From positions 1 to 54,404 of the forward strand of contig CAKSAM010000015.1 in the NCBI GenBank assembly GCA_934436245.1: DNA of 54,404 bases. The letters are read 5' to 3'. The stretch comes from an uncultured Acetatifactor sp. (GTDB taxonomy: Bacteria > Bacillota > Clostridia > Lachnospirales > Lachnospiraceae). Below the pieces are notes generated by a model, which saw nothing but the letters and a program-made list of their open reading frames with translations, was not told where the DNA came from and searched no databases. Below are positions 14,573 to 23,357 of this stretch, in pieces (within the stretch, counting starts at the first letter, position 1; every line of letters starts with the position of its first letter). The translations under genes were made by a program, and so were the position numbers.

Positions 14573-15370
14573 GGAAAAATATTGCGTAGGTGTCATGCCG
14601 TAGTATTTTTTGAAAACCCGGTAAAAATAGGATACGCTCTGGAAACCGCAGGTCTTGCTGATGACAGAGAGAGGATTGCCTCCCTGTTCCATCTGGTGTA
14701 TGGCATGACGGAGACGAAGCTTATTAATATATTCTTTTACGGTGAGAGATTCCGTCTGCCGGACAGCCCGGTGGACATAGCTTTCGGAGACACCGCAGGA
14801 GTCAGCAATATCCCGGACGGTCTGAATCGTGGTGTAGTTGGTGATAATATAATTAATGATCCGCTGAAAACCGGAGGCTTTATTCTCGCTGACGGGAATC
14901 TCATTATCTAACGGATACTGATGACGAAAATCGTTGAGATCTGTAAGAATCTGTGCCAATAACAGGTAGGCAGTCGGAGATTTACAGGCGGAGGAATCAT
15001 TCCAGTCCAGAAGCTTTTGTCTGTAATCCTCAGGCATGAAAATGATCGGTGCCTTGAAACAGTTCAGATAGGAAGATACTACTGCAGGTAAAAAGTATTT
15101 TTCAAGATAGGCTTTTGAAAAATGGATGCAGATCCCGGTATAATCTGTGTCACCGACGCTTCGGTGAGAGATATTGCTCTCAAACAGGCTTGCCATGCCG
15201 GCTTCTACCCGGTAGGTGATGTCGCCGATGGTAACCAGACGCTCTCCGGAGAGCAGAATATAGATTTCATAATTGGTGTGGTGATGCGAATAGGGCATGG
15301 ACCACCCCTTTTTGGTGTCTTCATAGAATATCTCAAAATCTTCGTATAAAAAGGTTCTTTTATCCGCCAT
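14552..15370 (-). CDS. AraC family transcriptional regulator
   Basis: 272 aa. An N-terminal cupin-like sensor (HHHTNYEIYILLSGERLVTIGDITYRVEAGMASLFESNISHRS, about residues 28-75) is followed by two C-terminal helix-turn-helix motifs (about 165-268: TVRDIADSCGVSESYVHRAVRQ and NPLSVISKTCGFQSVSYFYRVFKKYYGMTPTQYF). GAGAGGAGTGAATCAGAA precedes the start on the minus strand. It is divergent from the MATE exporter gene, with about 200 bp between, so control of the exporter is plausible. The inducer is unknown. Confidence 0.92.
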   Translation of the reverse strand: MADKRTFLYEDFEIFYEDTKKGWSMPYSHHHTNYEIYILLSGERLVTIGDITYRVEAGMASLFESNISHRSVGDTDYTGICIHFSKAYLEKYFLPAVVSSYLNCFKAPIIFMPEDYRQKLLDWNDSSACKSPTAYLLLAQILTDLNDFRHQYPLDNEIPVSENKASGFQRIINYIITNYTTIQTVRDIADSCGVSESYVHRAVRQTESLTVKEYINKLRLRHAIHQMEQGGNPLSVISKTCGFQSVSYFYRVFKKYYGMTPTQYFSKKEPHY

Positions 15371-15452
15371 TTCTGATTCACTCCTCTCAGATATTATATC
15401 AAAAAAGTTCAGAATAATGCAATGAATATAAAAATTAGTTCATGATAGTGAA

Positions 15453-15481
15453 TTTAAAACACGAAAGGTAAGCTATATAAT
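15453..15481 (+). promoter_or_regulatory. Promoter of the MATE exporter gene
   Basis: TTTAAA (15453-15458), 17 bp, TATAAT (15476-15481), about 90 bp upstream of the MATE start in the gap between divergent genes. Confidence 0.55.
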
Positions 15482-15570
15482 GATTTCCAGGACAGGCAGT
15501 GGATCATGGCAACGAAACGGGGTAAGTGTCGGCTTGCAACGATTGGAATAAACAAGAAGAGGACATCTAT

Positions 15571-16905
15571 ATGAAAGATATGACACAGGGCAAACCATTA
15601 AAACTGATCATTGGGTTTGCCATACCGATGTTGATCGGCAACATATTTCAACAGGTATATAATGTGGCAGACACGGTGATCGTGGGAAGATTTTTGGGCG
15701 AGAGTGCACTGGCAGGCGTGGGAAGTACAGGAACGCTGACCTATTTCCTGCTGGCACTGGTCAGCGGCATGTGTAACGGTGCCGGACTGGTGGTGGCGCA
15801 GTGCTTTGGCTGTGGTAATAAGGAACGGCTGGCGAAGACTGTGACGGCACTTGTCTGGGTGGCAGGGGTGCTGACCTGCATCATGTCACTCATCGGAATC
15901 TTCGGCGCAGAATTTTTCCTGCGGCTTTTAAGCGTGCCGGAGAATGTCATCGGTTATTCCACAGAGTATCTGCATATCATCTATACTTTTGTGTTCGGCA
16001 GCGTGATCTACAATGGCTGTGCGGCGATCTTAAATAGTGTGGGGGATTCCAAGACTCCGCTGCGGGCAGTAATCGCTTCCTCTGTGGTGAATATTGCCTT
16101 TGATTTATTTTTCATTATCGTCTGCAAAATGGGAGTAGGGGGAGCAGCTTATGCGACGATTCTGGCGCAGTGCACTTCGGCGGTGATCTGTTTTATAAAA
16201 GTGTGGAAGGTGAGAGAAGAGATCGGATTATCCCTGATGAAGTGGAAGCCGGAAGCCGGTTATATCCAGCTGGTAGTAAAGACCGGATTCCCGGCGGCGT
16301 TCCAGTCCTGCATGATCGCACTGGGCGGCATGAGTGTACAGAGACTGGTGAATTCCTTCGGCTCGTCCACCATGGCAGCTTACGTGGCGGCAAATCGTGT
16401 GGACAGTGTGGCGATTCAGGTCATCGTCTCTATCGGAACGGCACTTTCTGTATTTACCGGGCAGAATATTGCGAAAAATCAGTATGACCGGATCCGGGAA
16501 GCTCTCTATAAGACACTGGGTGTCATGGTGGGAGCAAGTATTTTTATTGCCGCCATGGTACTTATTTTCCGGGTGCAGTTAATGACGCTGTTTCTGGATG
16601 CGAACGAATCGGGAGAAGCCATCGGCATCGGCTGCACGTATCTGACGATCATCGGCGTGGCTTATGTGATCGCCGGTGTCATGCAGAGCTACCAGAATGT
16701 GATCCGTGGCGCCGGAGATGTCAATACCTGCATGGTGGCAGGATTAACGGAGCTGTCCGGCAGGATCGTGTTCGCTTATCTGCTGTCCGGAATTCTGGGA
16801 GTTACAGGAATCTGGATCGCCACACCCCTGTCCTGGAGCTGCGGCTGTGTGATCCCGGTGATCCGTTATTATTCCGGCAAATGGAAACACAAACGCCTGG
16901 CTTAA
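15571..16905 (+). CDS. MATE family efflux transporter
   Basis: 444 aa and about 12 membrane helices. The DinF/NorM-like MATE signature is clear: IIGFAIPMLIGNIFQQVYNVADTVIVGRFLGESALAGVGSTG at the N-terminus, and the pseudo-repeat VVKTGFPAAFQSCMIALGGMSVQRLVNSFGSSTMAAYVAANRVDSVAIQ in the second half. It would export drugs or metabolites with Na+ or H+ antiport. The ATG at 15571 is preceded by AAGAGGACATCTAT; upstream in-frame codons lack a ribosome binding site and add no membrane sequence. It lies between two AraC genes on the opposite strand. Confidence 0.93.
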   Translation: MKDMTQGKPLKLIIGFAIPMLIGNIFQQVYNVADTVIVGRFLGESALAGVGSTGTLTYFLLALVSGMCNGAGLVVAQCFGCGNKERLAKTVTALVWVAGVLTCIMSLIGIFGAEFFLRLLSVPENVIGYSTEYLHIIYTFVFGSVIYNGCAAILNSVGDSKTPLRAVIASSVVNIAFDLFFIIVCKMGVGGAAYATILAQCTSAVICFIKVWKVREEIGLSLMKWKPEAGYIQLVVKTGFPAAFQSCMIALGGMSVQRLVNSFGSSTMAAYVAANRVDSVAIQVIVSIGTALSVFTGQNIAKNQYDRIREALYKTLGVMVGASIFIAAMVLIFRVQLMTLFLDANESGEAIGIGCTYLTIIGVAYVIAGVMQSYQNVIRGAGDVNTCMVAGLTELSGRIVFAYLLSGILGVTGIWIATPLSWSCGCVIPVIRYYSGKWKHKRLA

Positions 16906-16935
16906 TGCCCGGAGCTGCCGGAATGCAGAGTGCGG

Positions 16936-17934
16936 TTATTCCGGTCGCATCCATCCGGCGAATTCCAGAATGGACTGGTTCTCCGCTTTTTTCTCGCTCT
17001 GCTGCATCTGTTTGCGGTATTCTCTGGGAGACATCTGCATCAGTTTGATGAAGTAGCGGTTGAAGCTGGACACGGAATGGAAGCCTACCATCTCGGAGAT
17101 GTCCAGGATGGAGTGCTCCGTGCTTCGTAACAGGATACAGGATTTCAGAATCCTGGTATTATTGACATAGTCTAAGGGAGAAGTCCCCATAATATCGTGG
17201 AAGACCCGGCGGAAATGCGTCGGACTCCAGTGGCAGAGTTCCGCCAGATATTCAATGGTAAACTGCTGCATATAATTTTCTTCAATATAATCCAGAGCGG
17301 GTGAGATCACCAGAGAGTTTTCGGCGATCTCGCCCTCTTTTTTGCGGTCCTGTAAGGCAAGGATCTCTGGAGAACCCGGTTTTGCGGTGTCGGGGTTGGC
17401 ACCGCCGAGACTTTCGATCCTGTACAGTTCTATATAGAGGGAGCACAACAGGCTTCTGGCACTGATCTGGTAACAGGGCTTCTGTTCTTCCAGCTCGTGG
17501 ATGATATGGGACACCAGATAGTTGATGTGGGGAAAAGCCCCTTTGCTGAAAATATAGCGGAACCCTGGGAAGCCGTCTGTGGAGAGGTCGTAATTTTTCC
17601 AGGAAGCGGGGAGAAGATTGCGGAATAACTCCTTCGGATCCAGGAACAGATAGGACCAGTGGCTTTTGGTACCCGGGGTGCTGTAAGTGGTGTGGGGGAC
17701 GTTACGGGGTAATACGGTGACATCACCGGCATGGAAGGTCTGTTTTTCGCCGTTGATTTCCAACGTGCCGCTGTCAGAATGACAGAGCCCGATCTCCAGA
17801 CAATTGTGAAAATGAAGACTTCCGCTGGGGATATCTGAGATCTTCCAATAATCACCGGACAGAAGCAGTACCGGGAACTGCATGGGCAGATAGTAGCTTC
17901 TGTATTCTGTAACCGTTCGTTTGGATTTTGCCAT
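16936..17934 (-). CDS. AraC family transcriptional regulator (pectin locus)
   Basis: 332 aa. A cupin sensor (FHNCLEIGLCHSDSGTLEINGEKQTFHAGDVTVLPRNVPHTTYS, about residues 48-100), a helical middle part, and the double helix-turn-helix at about 210-310 (TIEYLAELCHWSPTHFRRVFHDIMGTSPLDYVNNTRILKSCILLRSTEHSILDISEMVGFHSVSSFNRYFIKLMQMSPREYRKQ). The start at 17934 is set by AGGAGGTACCAC on the minus strand. It is divergent from the ABC operon starting at 18375, with 440 bp between, and is the natural candidate to activate the rhamnogalacturonan genes. The ligand is unknown. Confidence 0.93.
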   Translation of the reverse strand: MAKSKRTVTEYRSYYLPMQFPVLLLSGDYWKISDIPSGSLHFHNCLEIGLCHSDSGTLEINGEKQTFHAGDVTVLPRNVPHTTYSTPGTKSHWSYLFLDPKELFRNLLPASWKNYDLSTDGFPGFRYIFSKGAFPHINYLVSHIIHELEEQKPCYQISARSLLCSLYIELYRIESLGGANPDTAKPGSPEILALQDRKKEGEIAENSLVISPALDYIEENYMQQFTIEYLAELCHWSPTHFRRVFHDIMGTSPLDYVNNTRILKSCILLRSTEHSILDISEMVGFHSVSSFNRYFIKLMQMSPREYRKQMQQSEKKAENQSILEFAGWMRPE

Positions 17935-18094
17935 GTGGTACCTCCTGTTACGATGCTGTCTGGAATAATTGTGCATCCTGTAAGATGATGTGCGGAAAAG
18001 ACAGAATGCCTTGGAAACAATGTCTATACATTATATATAACAAGGAAAAATGACAAAATCAACCATTTTATTGCAGGAATGACTTTTTCCAGGT

Positions 18095-18302
18095 TGGCAA
18101 CGTTTCCAGACTGGTGATTAAAAAAAGCAGAAAACGGCGTCTGAACGTCGGATATATGGCGAAAAAACGCTGAAATTCACAAAAAATTTACGAAAATGTA
18201 ACGAAATCGGAAAACTTACGAAAAACGACCATAATTTATAATGGTTGTTTTTGCATAGTTTTCTATGACGTTTGATTAGAAAAACATGACAATATGTATG
18301 AT
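18095..18302 (+). promoter_or_regulatory. Control region of the rhamnogalacturonan operon
   Basis: In the 440-bp gap between the AraC gene and the permease gene there are three things. A cre-like site TGGCAACGTTTCCA (18095-18108) has two departures from the CcpA consensus. An inverted repeat AACGACCAT/ATGGTTGTT (18224-18249) could be the AraC target. A possible promoter TTGATT (18272-18277)...TATGAT (18297-18302) has a long 19-bp spacer, as in activator-dependent promoters. Nothing else recognisable was seen in the gap. Confidence 0.4.
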
Positions 18303-18374
18303 AATGGACTTACAAAGTTACAAAAAGTGTACAAAGTGACGAAGAAATATAACTAACACTTGAGGAGGTTCTAT

Positions 18375-19328
18375 ATGGGAAAAAAGAATGCAGCCAAAGT
18401 GGTTGGAGTAAAGACCAAAATCACGTGGAAACAAGCTTTTAAAAGAGACTGGCAATTATATCTGTTGCTGCTGTTTCCACTGATCATGGTATTCATATTC
18501 AGCTACGGCGCATACCCGGGACTACGGATGGCCTTTATGAATTATAAACCGGCGAAGGGCTATGCAGGCAGCGAATGGGTGGGAATGAAGACATTCATTA
18601 AGATATTTAAGGATGCCGACTTCATGAGAGCGCTTCGAAATTCGGTGGTGTTTAATCTGGCAGACCTGATCGTCGGATTCCCAATGCCCATCATTCTGGC
18701 ATTGATCCTGAATGAACTGAGATATCCCAGATTCAAGAAGGTATCCCAGACAATCCTGTATCTGCCGCACTTTCTTTCCTGGGCCATCATCGGAAGCGTA
18801 GCCATGACAATGTTCCGCCCGAATTCCGGTCTTGTGAACATCCTGCTGACGAACCTGGGAGTGATTTCCGAAGGAATTCCGTTCCTGAATGAGAAATGGC
18901 ACTGGGCAATCACTTATCTGCTGATCGGTGTATGGCAGACAATGGGATGGGGCACAATCCTCTACCTGGCAGCGATCACCGGTATCAACGGAGAACTGTA
19001 CGAAGCAGCCATGATCGACGGTGCGAACCGCTGGAAGCGAATGTGGCATATCACACTTCCCGGTATCAAAAGCACAGTAGTAACACTGTTAATTCTGAAC
19101 CTCGGCCGTGTCATGGGAAGTAACTTAGAGCGTCTGACCGCATTAGAGAATTCACAGGTCAAGGACTTCCAGTATCAGCTGGCTGTCTACATATACAATA
19201 AAGGTATCGGAGCCGGAAAGTTCAGTGCAGCCACCGCAGTCGGCCTGTTCCAGTCACTGATCGGCCTGATCCTGGTTCTGCTATCGGATAGATTTGCCAA
19301 GAAGCTTGGCGAAGATGGATTACTGTAG
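18375..19328 (+). CDS. ABC sugar permease, LplB/YtcP type
   Basis: 317 aa CUT1 permease with six membrane helices and the EAA loop EAAMIDGANRWKRMWHITLPGIKSTV (about residues 212-237), which docks the ATPase. With the next two genes it forms an importer of the LplABC/YtcQ type used for rhamnogalacturonan or alginate oligosaccharides. TGAGGAGGTTCTAT precedes the ATG. The operon has no ATPase gene, so a shared MsmK-type ATPase encoded elsewhere must serve it (inference from other CUT1 systems). Confidence 0.95.
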   Translation: MGKKNAAKVVGVKTKITWKQAFKRDWQLYLLLLFPLIMVFIFSYGAYPGLRMAFMNYKPAKGYAGSEWVGMKTFIKIFKDADFMRALRNSVVFNLADLIVGFPMPIILALILNELRYPRFKKVSQTILYLPHFLSWAIIGSVAMTMFRPNSGLVNILLTNLGVISEGIPFLNEKWHWAITYLLIGVWQTMGWGTILYLAAITGINGELYEAAMIDGANRWKRMWHITLPGIKSTVVTLLILNLGRVMGSNLERLTALENSQVKDFQYQLAVYIYNKGIGAGKFSAATAVGLFQSLIGLILVLLSDRFAKKLGEDGLL

Positions 19329-19340
19329 GAGGTGAGTGAG

Positions 19341-20270
19341 ATGAAGAAAAAAGAAGTGAATATCAAAGAAGAATCTACCTCCGCAGGCGGAGCTCATGCG
19401 GTCAACAAATTCCGTATCAGCGATTTCGTTATGATGGCAGTGATCGTTATCCTCTGTGCCAGCTGCGTATTACCTTTCCTGCATGTGGCAGTGAAATCCA
19501 TTTCCGGTAATACCGCAGTAATGTCCAAGAGCGTATACTTCTGGCCGAAGGACATCACCTTTGATGCTTACAAGAAAGTATTCGCAGACAGCTCTATGAC
19601 TTACTCCATGATCTTCTCGGTGATCGTTACTCTGATCTTCACGGTTCTGGGAATGCTGGTATGTACCTGTGCCGCTTACCCTCTCTCCAAGAAGAGACTG
19701 AAGGGTAAAAAGTTACTGACCTTCCTGTTAATGGTACCGATGTACTTCAGCGCCGGCATCATCCCCAGCTACCTGTTATATCAGAAGCTGCACGTGCTGG
19801 ATACCATGTGGGTATTGATCCTGCCTTTGATCTATTCCCCGTACAACATGCTGATCATGAAGAACTACTTCCAGAGTACGATTCCTGACAGCCTGGAGGA
19901 ATCTGCTTTCTTAGATGGTGCAAGCAATTTCCAGATTCTGAGCAGAATCGTACTGCCACTGTCTAAACCGATTCTGGCAACGTTGTCTCTGTTCTATGCG
20001 GTAGGACGTTGGAATGCTTATTCAGACAACATGTATTACACCAAGAGTGCTGACCTGAAGCTGATCCAGTATAAACTGTACCAGTTGGTGGCATCCGCAG
20101 CAGAAGCGCAGACTTCTTCCCTGGCAGATACCGGCAGTGCGATCCAGTCCACTCCCGAAGTACTGCAGGCAGCAAGTATCATGTTTGTAACAATTCCTAT
20201 CATTATTATTTATCCTTTCCTGCAGAAGTACTTCGTACAGGGTACCATGATCGGAGCGGTAAAGGGCTAA
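19341..20270 (+). CDS. ABC sugar permease, LplC type
   Basis: 309 aa, six membrane helices, EAA loop EESAFLDGASNFQILSRIVLPLSKPIL (about residues 185-211). It starts 12 bp after the previous stop with GGAGGTGAGTGAG as ribosome binding site, so it is translationally close-coupled. Second membrane subunit of the CUT1 importer. C-terminal FLQKYFVQGTMIGAVKG is typical of LplC/YtcP proteins. Confidence 0.95.
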   Translation: MKKKEVNIKEESTSAGGAHAVNKFRISDFVMMAVIVILCASCVLPFLHVAVKSISGNTAVMSKSVYFWPKDITFDAYKKVFADSSMTYSMIFSVIVTLIFTVLGMLVCTCAAYPLSKKRLKGKKLLTFLLMVPMYFSAGIIPSYLLYQKLHVLDTMWVLILPLIYSPYNMLIMKNYFQSTIPDSLEESAFLDGASNFQILSRIVLPLSKPILATLSLFYAVGRWNAYSDNMYYTKSADLKLIQYKLYQLVASAAEAQTSSLADTGSAIQSTPEVLQAASIMFVTIPIIIIYPFLQKYFVQGTMIGAVKG

Positions 20271-20307
20271 AAGAGTTCAAAGAAGCAAAAGCAACCATGT
20301 TAGTTTT

Positions 20308-20321
20308 CCCCGTAACCGGGG
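20308..20321 (+). other. Intercistronic hairpin before the binding-protein gene
   Basis: CCCC-GTAACC-GGGG in the 94-bp gap, with no T run after it. Such hairpins often raise the amount of downstream binding-protein mRNA by stopping decay; that role is inferred. Confidence 0.4.
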
Positions 20322-20364
20322 GGTACACATAAAACTATGTATTTAAAACAAGGAGGATTGATTT

Positions 20365-22092
20365 ATGAAGAAGAATACTCTTCACAAGGTAATGGCAACA
20401 GCACTGGTTGGTGCTATGGCAATGAGCACTCTGACCGGATGTGGCAGCAGCGCTGACAACACAAACGCAGATGCCGGAACAAAGGAGTCCGTAGCAGAGA
20501 GCTCTGCTACAGGCACAGATGCGGGAACTTCCACTGCAGTAGCAGGCATTGATGGCTGGGAGGCTTTCGCAGACAATGTTACTCTGCAGATTCCTGTATA
20601 CGATCGTGGTTCTTCCGGAAACGGATGCGCCGATGTAGAGAATAACTACTGGACCAACTGGGTACAGGAGAACTTCGGTGACAAGTACAATATTACTGTG
20701 GAATATGTAGGAATTACCCGTAGCGACGTTATGACTGATTACGCCATGCTGGCAGCAAGCCAGACCCTTCCTACCATCTGCATGGAATATGACTACGATA
20801 AGCTGGCAAGCTGGCAGGCAGACGGTTATCTGCAGACTTATGATGTAGAGCAGTTCAAGCAGATCGCTCCTACCTACTGGGAGACCATGGTAGAGAATGG
20901 CAACGATGCTTACACCAAGCTGGATGACGAAGATTATCTGGTACTTGGCTACAGACCTTACGGTAATACCACTTATACCTGGTGCACATTCTATCGTCAG
21001 GACTGGCTGGAAGAAGCAGGCTTTTCTGAGTATCCCGTTGGCGATAACACCAAGCTGTTGGAGCTGTATGCAAAGCTGGTAGAGAACGGCCACAAGTATC
21101 CTTTAAGCGGTAAGAAAGTAAGCGGCGCAGGTATCGACCAGAACTACGGTTACAGAGATTATCCTCAGGATGAGACTACATGGGCAACCACCGGTGACTA
21201 CCAGATCCCTGCACTGTCTACCGAAGCACAGAAGAGATTCTTAAAATGGGAAAATGAACTGTACAACGATGGTTATTACAACCCTGAGTACTTTATGAGA
21301 GATGCTTCCGAGGCAGAGGCAGATTTCATCAATGGTAAAGCCTTTACCTGGACCGGATATGTATCTTCTACCATGAATGTACTGAATTCCTTCTATGAGA
21401 CCAACCCCGATGGCAAGCTGGCAGTAGCAGTGACTCCTTCTACCTGGACACAGGATGAAACCTGGGGATCTTCCGCTTCTTACAGACCCGGAACCAACTT
21501 CGGTATGATGATCGGCTTCGCTAACGATGCTACCGAGGATGAAGTAAAAGCAGCTATGATGTATCTTGAGTGGCTGAACCAGCCCGAGAATCTGTTCACC
21601 ATGCAGTGGGGTATTGAAGGCGTGAACTTCAACTACGATGACAACGGCGATCCCGTAGCAGTAGCAGATCAGACCGGTCTGGCTGAGCAGCAGGGACACA
21701 ACAACAACGTAGACTACTGGTGCGCAGTAACCGCAGTCAAGACCCTTGGTTCTATCGAGAAGGACATCAAGGCAATTACTCCACAGGGTATTCCTCAGGA
21801 CTTCTATGATCAGATTCTGGCTAACTACAAGGGACAGGTTGCAATCTACGAAGCAGGCAAGGCTAACTCCGACTGTCTGTTCGCAACCTCTATCGATGCA
21901 GTGACCGAGTACAACCAGACATTGTATACTCTGTACACCGAGTATCGTGACAAGCTGACCATGTGCTCTAAGGATCAGTTCGACGCTCTGTATGACGAAC
22001 TGAGCCAGAAGTATCTGGAGGCAGGTTACCAGGAAGTTATCGATGAGAGACAGGCTGCACTGGATGATGGTAATACTACCAGACTTCAGTAA
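20365..22092 (+). CDS. Extracellular solute-binding lipoprotein (LipO/YtcQ type)
   Basis: 575 aa. Lipoprotein signal with AMSTLTGCG (cysteine about residue 27), a low-complexity linker, then a large cluster-B binding domain (ITVEYVGITRSDVMTDYAMLAASQTLPTICMEYDYDKLASW...) rich in Trp and Tyr, as expected for oligosaccharide binding. Its size, above the usual 420 aa, matches the LipO/YtcQ/AlgQ group used with LplB/LplC permeases. AAGGAGGATTGATTT precedes the ATG. It is probably anchored outside the membrane and delivers acetylated or unsaturated rhamnogalacturonan oligomers. A terminator-like hairpin follows. Confidence 0.94.
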   Translation: MKKNTLHKVMATALVGAMAMSTLTGCGSSADNTNADAGTKESVAESSATGTDAGTSTAVAGIDGWEAFADNVTLQIPVYDRGSSGNGCADVENNYWTNWVQENFGDKYNITVEYVGITRSDVMTDYAMLAASQTLPTICMEYDYDKLASWQADGYLQTYDVEQFKQIAPTYWETMVENGNDAYTKLDDEDYLVLGYRPYGNTTYTWCTFYRQDWLEEAGFSEYPVGDNTKLLELYAKLVENGHKYPLSGKKVSGAGIDQNYGYRDYPQDETTWATTGDYQIPALSTEAQKRFLKWENELYNDGYYNPEYFMRDASEAEADFINGKAFTWTGYVSSTMNVLNSFYETNPDGKLAVAVTPSTWTQDETWGSSASYRPGTNFGMMIGFANDATEDEVKAAMMYLEWLNQPENLFTMQWGIEGVNFNYDDNGDPVAVADQTGLAEQQGHNNNVDYWCAVTAVKTLGSIEKDIKAITPQGIPQDFYDQILANYKGQVAIYEAGKANSDCLFATSIDAVTEYNQTLYTLYTEYRDKLTMCSKDQFDALYDELSQKYLEAGYQEVIDERQAALDDGNTTRLQ

Positions 22093-22124
22093 ACATCAGT
22101 AAAAACATTACAGTAAGTACCTAC

Positions 22125-22153
22125 AGCCCCCAGGCATGACTGGCTTGGGGGCT
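22125..22153 (+). terminator. Hairpin after the binding-protein gene
   Basis: AGCCCCCA pairs with TGGGGGCT. It is followed by ATATTAAAA rather than a full T run, so it may be a partial terminator or mRNA stabiliser. A TATAAT near 22241 gives the following enzyme genes their own possible promoter. Confidence 0.6.
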
Positions 22154-22304
22154 ATATTAAAAAATGCAACTATTCAGAGCGATTTTGCAAATGGGGTTCT
22201 GAATAGTTGAAGATGCTTTATGTTTTTTTTCGACCGATTGTTTTATAATGAAAATAACTGTGGGAAAAGAACATAAAGAGCCGGAAGGCAGAAACGGAGG
22301 AACT

Positions 22305-23357
22305 ATGTTAAAGCTGGAATATGATAAGAAAGAAATAGAAGAGGTCATTGACAAAATTGTGAAAAAGACCATGAATATGGATCTTACCTGGGACTGGCCC
22401 TGTGGTGTGGCATATTATGGAATCAGTGATGCTTATGAGAAGACCGGAAAAAAGGAATATCTGGAGCTATTAAAGGATCGTATCGACGAACTGATCGATC
22501 TGGGGCTGCCCAAGGTATGGACCGTAAATGCCTGTGCCATGGGACATTGTCTGATCACCTTATATCAGGCTACCGGAGAACAGCAATATCACGACATCCT
22601 CATGAGCAAGATCGCATATCTGAGAAAGGATGCTCTGCGTTTTGGGGATCATGTATTGCAGCACACCGTATCTGCCAACAATGATTTCCCGGAGCAGTGC
22701 TGGTGTGACACCTTGTTCATGGCGGCATTTCTGATGCTGCGTGTAGGCGTGATGGAGCACGACGACGAACTGATCGATGATGCCCTGAACCAGTATTACT
22801 GGCATATCAAATATTTACAGAATCCCAGCAGTGGACTGTGGTATCACGGCTATGACAATATTGCCGGAGATCATATGTCCGGTATCTATTGGGGAAGAGC
22901 CAATGCCTGGGCAGCGTTTACCATGTCTCAGGTAGGAGGCATCCTGCCCCAGTGCTATCTGTATCCCAAGTATATCGATGTGGCAGGCTCCTTAAATGAG
23001 CAGCTGGCAGCCCTGAAGGTATACCAGACGGAGAATGGATTGTGGAGAACCGTAGTGGATGATCCGGAGTCTTATGAAGAGATCTCCGCATCTGCGGGAA
23101 TTGCCGCAGCAATGCTGACCAGAGGCAACCCTTTACATAGCAAATACATCAATAAGGCCATCAAGGGACTGCTTGCCAATGTCAGTGAGGACGGCAAGGT
23201 AATGAATGTCTCCGGCGGAACCGCTGTCATGCGAGACAAGGAAGGCTACCGAGGAATCCCCAAGGCGTATATCCAGGGCTGGGGACAGGGACTGGCATTA
23301 TCATTTTTTGCAACTTTGTTAGTATCTGACGAGATTGAGAAGGACGGTGCGTTATAA
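22305..23357 (+). CDS. GH105 unsaturated rhamnogalacturonyl hydrolase
   Basis: 350 aa, cytosolic (no signal). YteR/YesR-type (alpha/alpha)6 barrel: DLTWDWPCGVAYYGISDAYEKTGKKEYL at the start, the signature QCWCDTLFMAAFLMLR with probable catalytic Asp135, and GIYWGRANAWAAFTMSQV later. It would remove the unsaturated galacturonosyl residue left at the non-reducing end by rhamnogalacturonan lyases. The ATG at 22305 is preceded by ACGGAGGAACT; upstream in-frame codons add nothing conserved. The next gene starts one base after its stop codon, so the two are coupled. Confidence 0.93.
   Translation: MLKLEYDKKEIEEVIDKIVKKTMNMDLTWDWPCGVAYYGISDAYEKTGKKEYLELLKDRIDELIDLGLPKVWTVNACAMGHCLITLYQATGEQQYHDILMSKIAYLRKDALRFGDHVLQHTVSANNDFPEQCWCDTLFMAAFLMLRVGVMEHDDELIDDALNQYYWHIKYLQNPSSGLWYHGYDNIAGDHMSGIYWGRANAWAAFTMSQVGGILPQCYLYPKYIDVAGSLNEQLAALKVYQTENGLWRTVVDDPESYEEISASAGIAAAMLTRGNPLHSKYINKAIKGLLANVSEDGKVMNVSGGTAVMRDKEGYRGIPKAYIQGWGQGLALSFFATLLVSDEIEKDGAL

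Noticed and set aside
12860..22260. Shared regulation of the promoters near 12876 and 22241 (both T-run, GAC, TATAAT, AAAA-AAC)
   Set aside because: The similarity is short, AT-rich and needs a gap to align; it could be chance.
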